A stretch of DNA of 64,000 nt from Lithospermum erythrorhizon (taxonomy: Eukaryota; Streptophyta; Magnoliopsida; Boraginales; Boraginaceae), in contig JADFUC010000905.1 of assembly GCA_019722365.1 (NCBI GenBank), positions 39,906 through 103,905 of the forward strand. Direction: 5' to 3'. A program made the position numbers and the translations under genes. Positions 33,961 through 45,689 of the stretch are shown piece after piece. Numbering within the stretch: position 1 is the first letter of the stretch; every line of letters starts with the position of its first letter. The notes under the pieces are model-generated. The model saw only the letters and a list, made by a program, of their open reading frames with translations, was not told the DNA's origin and ran no database searches.

Positions 33961-34635
33961 TCTTAGAATTCTATACTATTATCGACAATTCTATACTGAC
34001 ATAATAACTCGCATCCCATCCAAGATGCACAACAACCAACTGTGATGATATACCACTAATTCGTATACGACAAACACAAAAAATAACGCTGAAATAAACA
34101 ACGCAAGGATTTTACCCTGTTCCCTCAATGTGAAAGTGTACATCCACCGCCGCAGCATCCACTAATAATATCATGAAGATTCTACAGACTCGAGAACCTT
34201 ACTCAATCCATCACAACTGATAAGCCTTTCTCACACGAAACCTAAGCACAAGTCTGTCATGAATGCTCTCATGACTCTTTTCACAACCTCACCAAGAATT
34301 ATGATAAACTCTCATAATTCTAAGAATAAGAATAAACTCTCCATATTCTAACCTACAAGGTTGATTTCCAACCACCATTGGGGTGGTGGTGTTTCTACAC
34401 ACAAAAATACTACACAAAAGAAGAGTATTTATAGGTTTCACAAATAAACCTATAAGGAATTACTTTTTTCTTCAAGAAAAAGTCACATCAATTACCTGCC
34501 TAAAAGGTAATTAATTACTCCCCAAGAAAGAATACTTTAGAACTTTCCTTCTTGTTCTCCAAGTATTTTCCTTAAGTGTAACACTTCTAGAATAATCCGG
34601 ATTCTTCACGTGTTTAGTCTTTACGCTGCATAACA
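33961..34635 (-). mobile_element. Array LTR A (3'-most on minus strand)
   Basis: Aligned without gaps at its left edge to LTR B (tcttagaattctatac versus tgttagaaatctacac), so the terminal TG has become TC. It ends ctgcataaca at 34635, immediately before the polypurine-tract complement atctccccacttgaag. Confidence 0.85.
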
Positions 34636-35863
34636 ATCTCCCCACTTGAAGACTAAATTTCGGATCACCGTTTCAAACTCAATCACAGCCTTTACCTCGA
34701 AGTTCATCATCCCTGAACTTCCACCGAAATTGATCCTCGACGCCAATGCATTTTTCACTCAATCCCAACTATCATTATTGAATGTCACCACAACTTGACT
34801 AATGGGTTATATTACAGCCAAAAACGACGCTCGTTGGAATTTTCATCACATCTGCTATCACCACGTTCGCCTTTGTCTCTGCATCTTCTCCATCTTCATC
34901 CCGTGCACTCGAATAACTTCCAAGCTTGGATTGGTCATCAATGAATTCTTTCTTTATTCTCCTTTCCGTGTTTGTACAACCTCATTTCTGATCCAATTCA
35001 TTGACCTCGATGTTTAATCAAAACATCTCCTTTCTTCGCTAGAAATCCTTTGAGGTAGTAAACACCCTCACGCCGACTTTTAACCATACCGCTTAACTTG
35101 GATGATTCATGCAATACAACCGGTTGCAACCTTGTACAGAGTTCATAACCTTGACCCCTGAGCAACAACCCGTGCTCCTGCCATCTCTCAGAACTCATCA
35201 CCAAACGAAGTCTCAGATTCGCCTAGGGCACTTGTCTGACCTTTAATACAAACCCATTTGCCTTTCAAGGCTTTCCTCCGAAACTTCCGTGAGTGTCTTC
35301 TAGCACCACACCACTTGAAGTTTACCAGCGACATCCATTTCTAACATCCGAAACCCTCAGTCACCCACGATAATGTTTCTAATAACTAAGAAACCTCTGT
35401 CGATTTCAATCAAGTAGCTTTACAATTCCGATCTCACTTCAAGTTCAAGCCATCATCATCAAAACACATATCACCCATGTCTCAAATTTCCTCTAGGATC
35501 CTCCATCTTCTCGATGATTTTTCCGACAAGATCTTCTAGTGATAACCCGTGATGTCAGCTTCACATCACCCATATCACAAATCTTCATGAACCTTCATCT
35601 TTAAGACGAGCTTCTCCAAGAAATCTCCAAATACTCACCTTGGATGCCCAAACACACCCAAGAAGTCAATCTCATCTTCCGCCACCGGTCCCACCGCAAT
35701 AACACACCTTGCATCAACACCATCTTCAACCTAATTTATACAAATTCTCCTAATAGCCTTTCCAATCATCAAAACCCGCTTCTACTCACAATTACTAGGT
35801 ATCCAAAGATCCACCAAGCTTAAGTTCTCGATACCAATTGTAAATCCAAGTTCCGATACCAAT
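34636..35863 (-). mobile_element. Array interior 1
   Basis: Flanked by the polypurine tract (34636-34653, complement of cttcaagtggggagat) and by the primer site (35850-35861, complement of tggtatcggaac). The longest frame, 34998-35204 on the minus strand (68 codons, MVMSSERWQEHGLLLRGQG...), has a decayed equivalent in interior 2. That suggests a once longer but unrecognised coding or structured region. No gag, protease or polymerase motif is visible. Confidence 0.75.
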
Positions 35864-36579
35864 TGTTAGAAATCTACACCATTATTGATAATCACATACT
35901 TTGATAATCACATTACTTGACAATAACTCGTATCTCATCCAGATGCACAACAACAGCCAACCTCGGATGATATATCACTAATTCGGGGAGACGACAAACA
36001 AAAAGAAAATATCGCGGAATAAGCAAACGCAGGATTTTACCGTTGCCCCTCAACGTGAAAGCGTACATCCAAATTTCGGCTTCGCAGATCCAATAATATC
36101 ATGAAAATTGTTGTGACTCGAGAACCTCTACTCAACAACTTTCAACAAGATGTTTTCTCACACGAAAACTCTAGGCACAAGTCTCTCGCCCAATGCTCTC
36201 TCTGAATCTCCATGACTCTTTTCATTACCTCCTCACCAAGAATTATGATAAACTCTCATAATTCTAAGAATAAAAATAAATTCTCCATATTCTAAACTAG
36301 TTGATTTCCAACCAATTATCAGCGGGGCAAGTTTCTACACACATAAAATACTACTAATAAAAGTTAAGAGTATTTATAGGTTTCACAAATAAACCTATAA
36401 GGAATTACTTTTTCTTCAAGAAAAAGTCACATCAATTACCAACCTAAAAGGTAATTAATTACTCCCCAAGAAAGAAGACTCTAGAACTTTCCTTTCTTGT
36501 TCTCCAAGTATTTCCTTAAGTGTAATACTTCTAGAATAATCCGAGTTCATACGGTTTAGTCTTTACGCTGCAGACAACA
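35864..36579 (-). mobile_element. Array LTR B (shared middle LTR)
   Basis: Plus-strand text runs from tgttagaaatctacacc to ctgcagacaaca, a TG...CA element with TGTT/AACA termini, 716 bases. It is shared by both units of the array. Confidence 0.9.
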
Positions 36580-37809
36580 ATCTCCCACTTGAAGACTAAA
36601 TTTCGGATCACCGCTCTTCAAACTTCAATCGCACGCCTTTACCGAGTTCATCATCCCTAACTTCCACTCCGAAATTGATCCCTCGACGTCAATGCATTTT
36701 TCACCAATCCCAAACCATTGAATGTCACCAACTTGACTATTATCAAGAGACATAGCCAAAACCATTGCCCGTTGAATTTTCATCACATTTCAAGTTATCA
36801 CCATGCTCGCTTCTCTTTGTCTTGCGTATCTTCTCCATTCATCCTGTACCTTGGAATAACTCCAAGCTTGATCGTCATCAATGAATTCTTTTTTCTTATT
36901 CTCCTTCCGTCGACAACTCCTACTGATCCACTATCGACCTTCGATGTTTAATCGTAATTTCATCTCCTTTCTTCGCTTAGGAAATCATTTGGACGCAGGG
37001 AAACACCTCTCACGCCGACTTTTAACCACGCCCCACTAACTTAGATGGATTCATGCAATACAAACCTCGGTTGCAACCTTGTACGTAGTTCATAACCTGG
37101 AATCTCAGCAACAACCCTGCTCCCGCCATCTCTCATAACTCATCACTCAAACCTAAGTCTTGTATTCCTCCGTCACCAGTAAGCACTTGTTCCGACCTCC
37201 AATACAAAACCCATTTGCCTTTTCATGGCTTTCCGGAACTTCCGCAGCGTCTTCAGTACCACACCACTTGAAGTTTACCAAATACATCCATTTCTAACAT
37301 CCGAGAAACTCCCTGTCACCCACGACAACGTTTTCTAACAACCAAGAAACCTCTCCGCCGATTTTCAAATGTAGCTTCTACAATCGATCCTCACTCTCAA
37401 GTTCAAGCCATCATCATCAAAATACACATCACCCATGTCACAAATTTCCTCCAGGATCCTCCATCTTCCCGATGATTTTCCAATGAATCTCTTAGTGATA
37501 ACCCTGCGGATGTCGCCCACATCACCCCTAATACAAATTTCCATGAACCTTCATCTTTAAGACGAAGCCCAAGAAATCTCCAAGGACAACCTGCTGATGT
37601 TCGTAAACACACCCAGAGTCAATCTCATCTTCCGCTATCGTCCTACTGCACACACACTCGTATCAACACCATCTTTCAACCCACTCATACAAATTCTCCG
37701 AATAGCATTCCAATCATCAAACCCGCCGATACCAATTACTAGGTATCCAAAGATCCACCGGGCTTACAACCAAGTTCGATACCAATTGTAACCAAGTTCC
37801 GATACCAAT
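36580..37809 (-). mobile_element. Array interior 2
   Basis: 1230 bases, colinear with interior 1 but differing by many short indels. Polypurine tract 36580-36596, primer site 37797-37808. Frames are shorter than in interior 1. Confidence 0.75.
37725..37809 (-). repeat. Repeated primer-site motif next to LTR C
   Basis: The string gataccaatt occurs three times (about 37728, 37778 and 37801), the last abutting the LTR. Beside LTR B it occurs twice (about 35830 and 35855). The primer-binding site was therefore tandemly duplicated. Confidence 0.7.
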
Positions 37810-38496
37810 TGTTAGAAATCCTACACCATTATCGATAATCACATACTTTGGATAATCACATACTGACAATAACTCGATCTCATCCGTGATGTACAACAAT
37901 GCCTAACCGGATGATATTATATCACTAATTCAGATATACGACAAACAAAGAAAATAACGCTAATAAGCAACGCAAGGATTTTACCCTCGGTTCCCTCAAT
38001 GTGTACATCCAGCCGCGATTCACTAATAGTATCAATATGAAAATTGTTACAGACTCGAGAACCCTACTCAACAACCTTCAACAAGATGTTTTCACACACG
38101 AAAACTCTGCGCACGTTTCCCTAACGCCTCGAATCTCTCACGACTCCTTTCACAACCTCACCAAGCACTTATGATAAACTCCTCATAATTATGCTAATAG
38201 CACAAAGCTCCATATTCTAACTCACAGCCGATTTCCAACCACTATCAGCTGTGTTTCTACACACACAAAATACTAATAAAGAAGTGTATTTATAGGCTCT
38301 ACAAATAAACCTATAAGGAATTACTTTTCTTCAAGAGAAAGTCACATCAATTTACCTACCTTAAATGTAATTAATTACTTATCAAGAAAAGAATTTTAGA
38401 ACTTTCCTTCTTTCTTATTTTCCAAATATTTTCTTAAATGTAATACTTGTAAAAATAATCGATTGTTCAGTGTTTAGTATTTACATCGTAGAACAA
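37810..38496 (-). mobile_element. Array LTR C (5'-most on minus strand)
   Basis: From tgttagaaatcctacacc to cgtagaaca, 687 bases. Flanking 5-mers outside the array (cactt left, aattt right) do not give a clear target duplication. Confidence 0.85.
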
Positions 38497-39348
38497 ATTT
38501 TTCCATTCAGTTTAATAAACATCAATTTCACTACAACGGTCAGTGTTTGATGTTCAAAGCCGCCAGAAGTTTGAACCAAGATTTATTAGCGGTCTCACAA
38601 GTCATAATATCCAAATTACGGACTTGAAAATCAGTTTTGAACTCATCAATGCATTTAATTTGCGCGTGGACCATATACTATTAGACTTGAGAGCATTAAA
38701 CTAATGATGACAATATTATCTAGTCCCCCAATGCACATTTAGGCCGATAAAATCGCCAATTTTAATGGCTAGTGATGAAAAATAGTCTGATAGATGTTCA
38801 TCATCAACATATCAAAATTAAATCAATTTCTTACTATATTTATTTTTGCCACCTACAATATATATGTTTTTTTAATGATCAATTTACGTAGAAAATAAAA
38901 AGTATCCAAAAAATATTATGATGTACAAAAAATCAATATAGTTACTGACCAAGAAATTGATTTAACAAGCTTTTCAAGTTATACGTTGAGAAACTATTAG
39001 ATTATCATGTTCAAGTCGATGGTTCAACAGTCTTGTGGCATTTAACTCAAGCTTTCACAAGGAGGTCTTGAATTTTACTTTTGTTGCAGACTTATTCTAC
39101 TTTCTTTGTATCACTTACTCTAGAAATTGTCTAATTATTTTTAGTTAGAAATTTCTGTATTCGTAATTTGTAATACTACGTGAATCATACTCTTAACGTT
39201 AATATAAAAAAAACAAAAACAAAGATTACCATGTTCAACAGTTATTGTAACAAACTATACATAATATATAATCGTAAAATGTAATCATTTCTTGTTGAAA
39301 CTTCTCCTCATTTGATGACTTATTACACTAATAAGATTTCGAAAGATA
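38497..39348. other. Spacer with a doubtful SINE-like segment
   Basis: No gene seen. Around 39005-39215 a stretch with gtggcatttaactcaag, then aaggaggtcttgaattt and an A-rich tail (tataaaaaaaacaaaaac) faintly recalls a tRNA-derived SINE. The box motifs are too degraded to rely on. Confidence 0.35.
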
Positions 39349-39927
39349 GAGGGTGTTTGGCTAAGTTTATTTTCCCTCAAAATCAATTTATAAGTTAATT
39401 TTGACTGAAGTGTTTGGTACATATTTTCAACATCCAATTTATAATTTTTAAATAACTTATAAGTTGGTTTCAAAAAAAGTTTCAATTCTTAACTTTTTTT
39501 CACCAATTTATTTTGATAGTTTGACCTAATAAATTACTTAACTACCCTTATTTAATAATAAAGTATAAATATTATAAATCTTATATTTTATACTATTTGC
39601 TATCATAAATATTATATTTTTAGTCATAAAATATAAATTTTAGTTATAATTATTTTTAGTATTTCAAATATTAAATTACTAATTTATTCATATCATAAAG
39701 ATAAAAATTATTATATAAGTGATATCCTTATAAGTTATTTTACCATTTCTACATCTTATAAGTTATTATTATTCAAACATATATAAGAAAAGTTCATTAT
39801 AAGTTATGTTAGCCAAATAAATCAAAATAAAATTGACAACTTATAAATGACCTATTTATAAATTATATTACAACTTATAAATAGGTCACTTATAAGTCCA
39901 AAAAAATAAGCTTACCCAAACACCCTC
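39349..39927. mobile_element. MITE (hAT-like) with terminal inverted repeats
   Basis: The left end gagggtgtttggctaagttt is the inverted partner of the right end ending ttacccaaacaccctc at 39927. The 579-base AT-rich interior has many ttataagt/acttataa motifs clustered near both ends. That is typical of short hAT-derived elements whose ends read GGGTGTTTGGCTAAGCTTATAAG. There is no coding capacity. A target duplication is not clear (ata flanks both ends). Confidence 0.75.
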
Positions 39928-41574
39928 ATAGAGTTGAGTATGAAAATCAACGAACTTACTCACTTAGCATGAGATTACAGCATTAAAGATGCTCGTCCCT
40001 ATCGGCCAATCCATTAGACTGTCTTGTTGCAATATATATAATAAAGTGATTTTGCACTTTGTTTCAAATGTAGGCACTTGCATTGTCGTCCTACACCCGG
40101 CTTTCAAATTGTTTCTTCCGTTTACACTTGAAATAATTAGTAACAATAATATTACTTCGACCGTTATCACTCTAAATTGAACACAAGTCTTCGACATTAA
40201 TTAATATTCACAAATAAAAAGTCAGAATCGCCTATTTCGAATGAATCACCTACAAGACATTAGTCACCGATGCTATGACCGACTGACCTAAGTGAAACAA
40301 AATAAAAACTAAACCGAAAGTAAAAATGCAACAACCAGAACCCAGTTCGTGCCAACAGAAGACCTGTGCCGTGCATAGCCTTTACCCAAATAAGGATTCC
40401 ACTACTTTATACGAGAATTACAAATAGCGACTTATACGAACGCTTCCATTCTTCTTCGCCCTATTCAACTCCTATCTCATGTATTTAGCCCAGCTCCCCG
40501 ACTTCAATACACCTATCCTCAACTACACACTACTATCCCTAAGACGTGTCAATTACGCATAATCACTTCAAAGTTAGCACTGCCAGAATGTGCGTTAACA
40601 ACGGTTGTACAATCTAAAGGAGTCGATAATACCCGTACATCTCGCCACCCTACAATTAAAATAAACTCTCAAAGTTCTTTTTCGCTTCACAAAATACAAT
40701 GTAAAATTCCTCTTGTTTCACAGATCTCTAGGTCCTGCATTTAGAGACCTTTATATAGTATATAGGCACAAACAAGTTTATTGAATAACTTTCATAAAAA
40801 GCATTTCATCTTAAAAATAATCAATGCATTCGTCCTCTTCCTTCTTTATTATGTATCGCGTTAATCTTCCTACTGACGCCTAAAGAAATTTTTTTCATCA
40901 ATCAAATCATATCTCACGAGATTTTTTCATAAAAGGAAATATCTTTTCGGAATATCTACTCGCCTCGAGCCGAGAGACAAACTGTCATCAATGTAAATAC
41001 TTTTCCAATTTTTCTTGTGCACTAACAATAGCTATGAAGAAAACCCGGAAATTAATAAGGTTTCGGATCTTGGCTTCTCCATACGACCATACTGGCCATG
41101 AATAATACTACCTGCCTTGCTTCACGTTATATGCTAAAATTTAGCCAAAATAAGCCATTCTAACATGTAAAATTATACGTATTTCTACATTTTCAATATA
41201 CTTTTCAATATTATTAAATAACCAACGTATATATATAATTTCAAACGATCACATTTTACATTTTCAGATACTTTTCGAATATTATTTATTTTTATTAATC
41301 TATATATAAATATCTAAATGAACAAATAAAAAAAGAAAGGGCCCTAGTTCCTCCACTGAGAGGGTGTATCAGTTAGCTACTAGCTAGTTGGACTTATTGG
41401 TGGGGTTCAGATATCTTTTACTAGTATGTATGTATATATATATATATAAAAGAGTGAAAGTATATTTTTTGGTTACGGTTTTTCTTAAATTTGGATTGCA
41501 GTCCCCACGAGCAGCTAAAAAATAGTTCTACTACTTTGTAGTACATTTTCTTTTTTCCTTTTGATTTGTCAAAG
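39928..41574. other. AT-rich spacer, no recognised gene
   Basis: Short overlapping frames on both strands (39964-40197, 39989-40180) are chance readings. Near 41170-41310 a block with 'tctacattttcaatatac' and 'ttacattttcagatac' is loosely repeated. A TA microsatellite lies at 41424-41450. Confidence 0.45.
41424..41450. repeat. TA microsatellite
   Basis: tatgtatgtatatatatata run. Confidence 0.7.
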
Positions 41575-42074
41575 CTTGTTATAGAACTCCTAAAATATTT
41601 AATTTAGAGTATTTTATCTTGACCGTCAAACACTCACTTGCCTTGTCACGGGAATTCATGGGCGAGTCATTCGGGCTTGTCGTTTTACTCATTGTCAGCG
41701 GTAGTGGATATGCGTTGAGTATAGGTTTGCTAGCTCGAGCCTTAGGTCCTTGATGATCCGTGGACGCCTTCCCTTGGCGAGGGTGCATTCTCAGGCCGCA
41801 CCTAAAAGTGTGGTTGGGATAAAACCACAAACACCACGCCAAAGTCAGTAGCAAACCGAGTGAAGGAATAAGTACTTAAGAAAGAAAATTTGTCATTACC
41901 TCAACGCATTTAAATAAGATCTAGATTTATAAAACATTGGCATAAAGTGCCCTAGACCGGGGTTTATTCTATCCGCGACACGTGTCCTAAACCAGTGCTA
42001 GGATGCCTTTTAGGTCATTATAGTACCGATCTATTATGCTCGTCATGTTCTAAGTCCGTACACTCGCCACGACC

Positions 42075-42097
42075 ATATATATATATATATATATATT
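42075..42097. repeat. AT microsatellite
   Basis: Uninterrupted alternating AT run inside the putative 3' LTR or untranslated region of the Tat element. Confidence 0.8.
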
Positions 42098-42409
42098 ACA
42101 CCCATGTCATTATTTGACCCCATATCAATTGCCCCCTTATTTCTTGTGTAATCAACATTCATAGCATATTACGAATGGATGAGCAATGAATAAGTTCTGT
42201 TTTTAAGGATAGGTTAAATCCCTCTTTATATCATTATTCGGGGCGATGTGAGGAATGTCCATATACGAAGACGCAGGTCTCCGAGGCCTCCCTGCAGCAC
42301 CTACGACACATTCCTTGGACTCAACTTCGAGCTCTACCGATACATCTTCTGCGAGTTTCCCTTCTCACCATTTGGCGATTTCATGTTGATGTCACACCTT
42401 TTCCAATGT

Positions 42410-42560
42410 CTATAAAAGGTACGTCTCCTGCCATTATTTGTACTTTCAACTTCCCTTTGACTCAAATCCCCATACCCTCCAAAACTCTCATCTTCTTCCC
42501 TGAAATCAGTCTCAAAACTCCTCTTTTGCTAAGATTTCTTTGCTAACTCTCCTCTATGTT
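42410..42560 (+). promoter_or_regulatory. TATA box and leader of the antisense ORF
   Basis: tataaaaggt at 42410-42419 is followed by a C/T-rich leader (to about 42560). Then comes tttaaggtatgtgaatc, which could be a 5' splice site of a leader intron before the start codon near 42875. Spacing and composition fit a plant promoter serving the plus-strand ORF. Confidence 0.5.
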
Positions 42561-42874
42561 TAAGGTATGTGAATCAATCACTTAAATTTTCTTTTGCTAA
42601 CTCTTTCTATTTTCTTCTTGAGGGATCTATTTTCTGGATTTGAACTTTTTGGGGTTGAAGATGACGGTTGGTGTTCAACGACCGTTCATCTTCACCCCAA
42701 CTCAGTCTTGACTTACTCAATGGACTGTTGACCTTCTGATTGGGCGGGAAGCTTGATATTTTGACTTTGTTCATATTACTAATCTGCCCTTCCACTCTTC
42801 TTTCACTCGTTAATCAAACTTTTTCCCTTGACAAATAAAATGATCTCAATCCTTGTCCAACATTAATAACTTCA

Positions 42875-44467
42875 TGGTTCGCGCAAGGATTGGGGAAGAT
42901 CAAGAAGAGGCCTCCGTTAGTGGAGGAATGCCTATACTACAAGTGACTGGTCCCTTGGTGTTGGTACCTCAAACCCTAATCCTTCACTTGTAGACCCTCA
43001 CGAGGCTGAAAGGGCGGAGGCCGCGTATCAAGGTATAATGTCCTCACTTCCTACTTTTGTAAAGAAATCCATACCACTTAATCTAACCGAGGACCAATTA
43101 GATGGCATCACGACTTATTTTTCCATTCCCCACGATAAGGTAGATACCCGCCTCTTAGAGGCGAACAACTATATCTTCCCACATACAGATACTTTTCCTC
43201 GACTCGACTCCACCTCGGCTATACTGCATATGCTCTAAGCCTTTACTTATGCAATGCGATTACCATTTTCTTCTTTTGTTAATAACCTTCTCATCGCCAT
43301 TAATCGAGCTCCAGGTCAATCCGCCTATTGAGGGTGGCTGAATATAATAATTTTGAGGTTGCATGTCGATATGTAGGCCGAACCAACCGTTTGTTTGTTT
43401 TCTGCTTTATTTTCTTTCTCCCATTCATCCTTTCAAACCATATTCACCACCCGAAGAAAACGAAATATCTTAGACGGGCCTTGGCCAAATAGAATACTTG
43501 ATAATCGATACCATAAGAAATGGTTCTTCGCCAGAGGGGGTATGGCTGTTGGTGTCCCTTGTATCTGGACACTTCACGAGGAAGCCAAGAGTCTTCCTAC
43601 AGATACTGCGGATGATTTAGCTGCCATGGCCAGGATTCAATCCCTCCTTCCTCAAGGCGAGAATAAGTTGTTGTGGTATGCCTTTACTGACGAGGCCATG
43701 TTAGTTAAGGCAGGATTAGTGTACGACAAAGAGTTTAACTCGGCCCCTCGACGATCCTCCTTCGGCTACCCACCTATATCTCGGCCAGTTTTTCATGGTC
43801 ATGTTATTATGTGTTTCTAATATCTCTTTCCCTTCGTAGAGGAGATTGTTTCATACACGCATATTGAGCATGCCCCTACGAATGTTGACTTTGATGCCAT
43901 GATCACGCATCGACCTGCCCTTGTTTCCTCGAAAAGGCTATTACCAACAAAAACGAAACCAATGGCGCCAATGACAGTCTACTGCCTCAAGTGACTGGTT
44001 CAACTCCTCCACCGACCATTCCTCTAGCCAAATTCCTCTCGATGTTGAAAAGAGATTGGCCACGAAGCCCCCCAACTTCTCGGTTCAGAATCAAGTTAAG
44101 CGAGTCAAGATTCCGGACCATTATGGAGAACGTGACTACATTCCGGTGGACAACATTCCTCCTCCAGTCTCGACTGAGCGAGTCCAAACTACAACCAATT
44201 TCCTCCCGGGTTGCTTTGGAAGAGCCAACCGGTAAAAGGGAAGGTTGTTGCAGCCTATACCTGTTCCTTCAGATGACGGGCGCTACCCGAGCTTCCTTTA
44301 TAGGCTCCCGACTGAGTTACACGCGAGGCCCCTCGAACACCTCGCAGTTCCACTTCACACGGCTTTGCTTACAAGAAGGTCACGTATACGCCTCTCGAAG
44401 GACCCTTTCGCTTTTTACTCAATCGGCGAAACATATGAATGAAGTTTGTAAGCTACCTCACTTTTAA
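42875..44467 (+). pseudogene. Antisense ORF of the Tat element ('putative gypsy type transposon' domain)
   Basis: The text starts MVRARIGEDQEEASVSGG (ATG near 42875) and changes frame near 42980. It continues through MSSLPTFVKKSIPLNLTEDQ (43038) and a block ending YAMRLPFSSFVNN (about 43250). A region around 43380-43560 includes [20 protein letters not shown], and a tail frame runs to 44467. The order (weakly hydrophobic N-half, then a W(F/Y)F(A/V)R...VP.W block) matches the plant domain annotated 'putative gypsy type transposon' (PF04195), from memory of the family. Its function is not established. Several frameshifts and stops break it. It runs opposite to the integrase. Confidence 0.6.
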
Positions 44468-44774
44468 TTTTACCTGGCTATATATAATTTTTGATACATC
44501 GACATTTGTCTTTTCGAAGTCTTAAATGGTGCATATGTCTCCGGGCGAACTGGCCGACTGGTTCGACTCGCTAGAATCGTAATGCCACTAAAAAGATTGA
44601 AGTCTCGTGATGTGACGCTACTCAAGAACAAGATTTTTGATCTTGCAAAAATGTGATTTAATCACCGAAAGAGCTGATCGTGAGAGGCTCTCCAAGGCCG
44701 CAGAGGAACACGACTAGAAGTTGAAGGTGGCTCTTGCCGAGCCGAAAGGGTGAAATGCCACTGTGAATGTCGGG

Positions 44775-44885
44775 TATATAAGTGGTGGATTGAACCGAGC
44801 CACTGAGATTTTATTCATGATAAGTGGTGGATATAACCGAACCACGTAGTACATCATAAGTGGTCGATATGACCGAGCCACAGGT
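44775..44885 (+). repeat. Three tandem copies of a ~45-base unit
   Basis: Units contain ataagtggtggat(at)aaccgagccac, at about 44780, 44821 and 44856. They lie between the antisense ORF and the integrase end. Confidence 0.75.
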
Positions 44886-44999
44886 GTGCATTTTGAAGAC
44901 TGAATCTAAACATAATATTTGCATAAGTTGGAAGCATGCCATGTTCGGGGGATTGTCTCCCCATTCATTCATTCCAACTCATAAGTCCCCGAACCAAGA

Positions 45000-45605
45000 A
45001 TGCGACTCACGCGATAGGGCCCTTCCCACTTTGGTTTGACTCATCTTGTCTGGGGTGTTTTGACGGTAATCGCTTTATTACCAAATATCCAACTTGAACT
45101 GCTTGTTCTTGACTCGATTGCAAAATGAGCCATGAGATGTTTGTATTTTTGCATTTATATAAGGCCCGATCTCTCAATTCATCCACAAGGTTGAGTTGTT
45201 CTCTCATCCCCTGGTCATTTTCTTCTTCGCTGAACCCTATTCCAGATAAGTGGGCAGTCACTGGAGCACCGGCCCGAGCCATACACAAGCTTGAATGGAG
45301 TTTCTCCGGTTGCATGTGACGGAGTGGTTCGGAGTGAGCAGAGAACAATGGGGAGTTCATCGATCCATGTACCCTTCTTGGAACCGCTATGGATTATATT
45401 CTTCTTGATTCCTTTAAAGGTTGTGATTCATCACTCAATTTGATCATTATATCAGGGATAATAGATCGGGTGAAAACCGATGTTCAATGTTGTACTTCTC
45501 ACATAATTTGGCCAACTCTTCACTTTCAAACTGCGGTCCATTGTCAGATATGAGAAACCCCATGAAAGCGATACTATTTCCACAAGAATCGAACGATACT
45601 ATCAT
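45000..45605 (-). pseudogene. Ty3/gypsy integrase, C-terminal half
   Basis: On the minus strand, near 45560, ISDNGPQFESEELAKLCEKY and then NIEHRFSP match the second catalytic Asp block of gypsy integrases (DNG.QF). Further on, ELPIVLCSLRTTPSHATGET (about 45350) then PFKLVYGS matches the end of the core. From there a frame with MREQLNLVDELRDRALYK (about 45200) and VQVGYLVIKRLPSKHPRQ ends in a WEGPY-like region near 45007. The segment carrying the third catalytic residue (NGQVE in relatives) is garbled by a frameshift. The N-terminal zinc domain and first Asp lie beyond the break. Inactive fragment. Confidence 0.85.
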
Positions 45606-45610
45606 AATAA

Positions 45611-45689
45611 CATATGCATTTGTTAAGGATCGAGAGTGAGGTCAAATGTGAGAAATGAGGAAAATTTGTTATAAAAATGGAAAATCATC
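45611..45689. other. Short spacer
   Basis: Links the truncated integrase to the Mutator-like element. No feature seen. Confidence 0.4.

Larger units (their letters stand above)
33961..38496 (-). mobile_element. Tandem array of a non-autonomous LTR element: LTR-int-LTR-int-LTR
   Basis: Three LTRs (33961-34635, 35864-36579, 37810-38496; 675-716 bases) alternate with two interiors of almost equal size (34636-35863 and 36580-37809; ~1.23 kb). On the minus strand the LTRs start ..ttg/tgttg-type and end ..aaca-complement ends. Each interior begins with a tggtatcggaac primer site (complementary to initiator tRNA-Met) and ends with a polypurine tract. Interiors carry no gag or pol. The unit length (~2.6 kb) lies between TRIM and LARD classes, so it must rely on another element's proteins. 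Such arrays arise by unequal recombination between LTRs. Confidence 0.9.
41575..45610 (-). mobile_element. Tat-lineage Ty3/gypsy remnant with an opposing ORF
   Basis: The C-terminal half of an integrase is on the minus strand (45000-45605). Downstream in that orientation, a separate ORF lies on the plus strand (42875-44467) with its own TATA box, and then a putative 3' LTR region (to about 41575). This arrangement, an extra antisense gene between pol and the 3' LTR, is known for Tat-lineage elements such as Grande. Protease, reverse transcriptase, RNase H and the 5' LTR are missing. The integrase is cut at about 45610. LTR limits could not be fixed. Confidence 0.65.

Noticed and set aside
39005..39215. 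SINE-like segment with A-rich tail
   Set aside because: Box A and box B are too degraded and no flanking duplication was found; mentioned only within the spacer entry.
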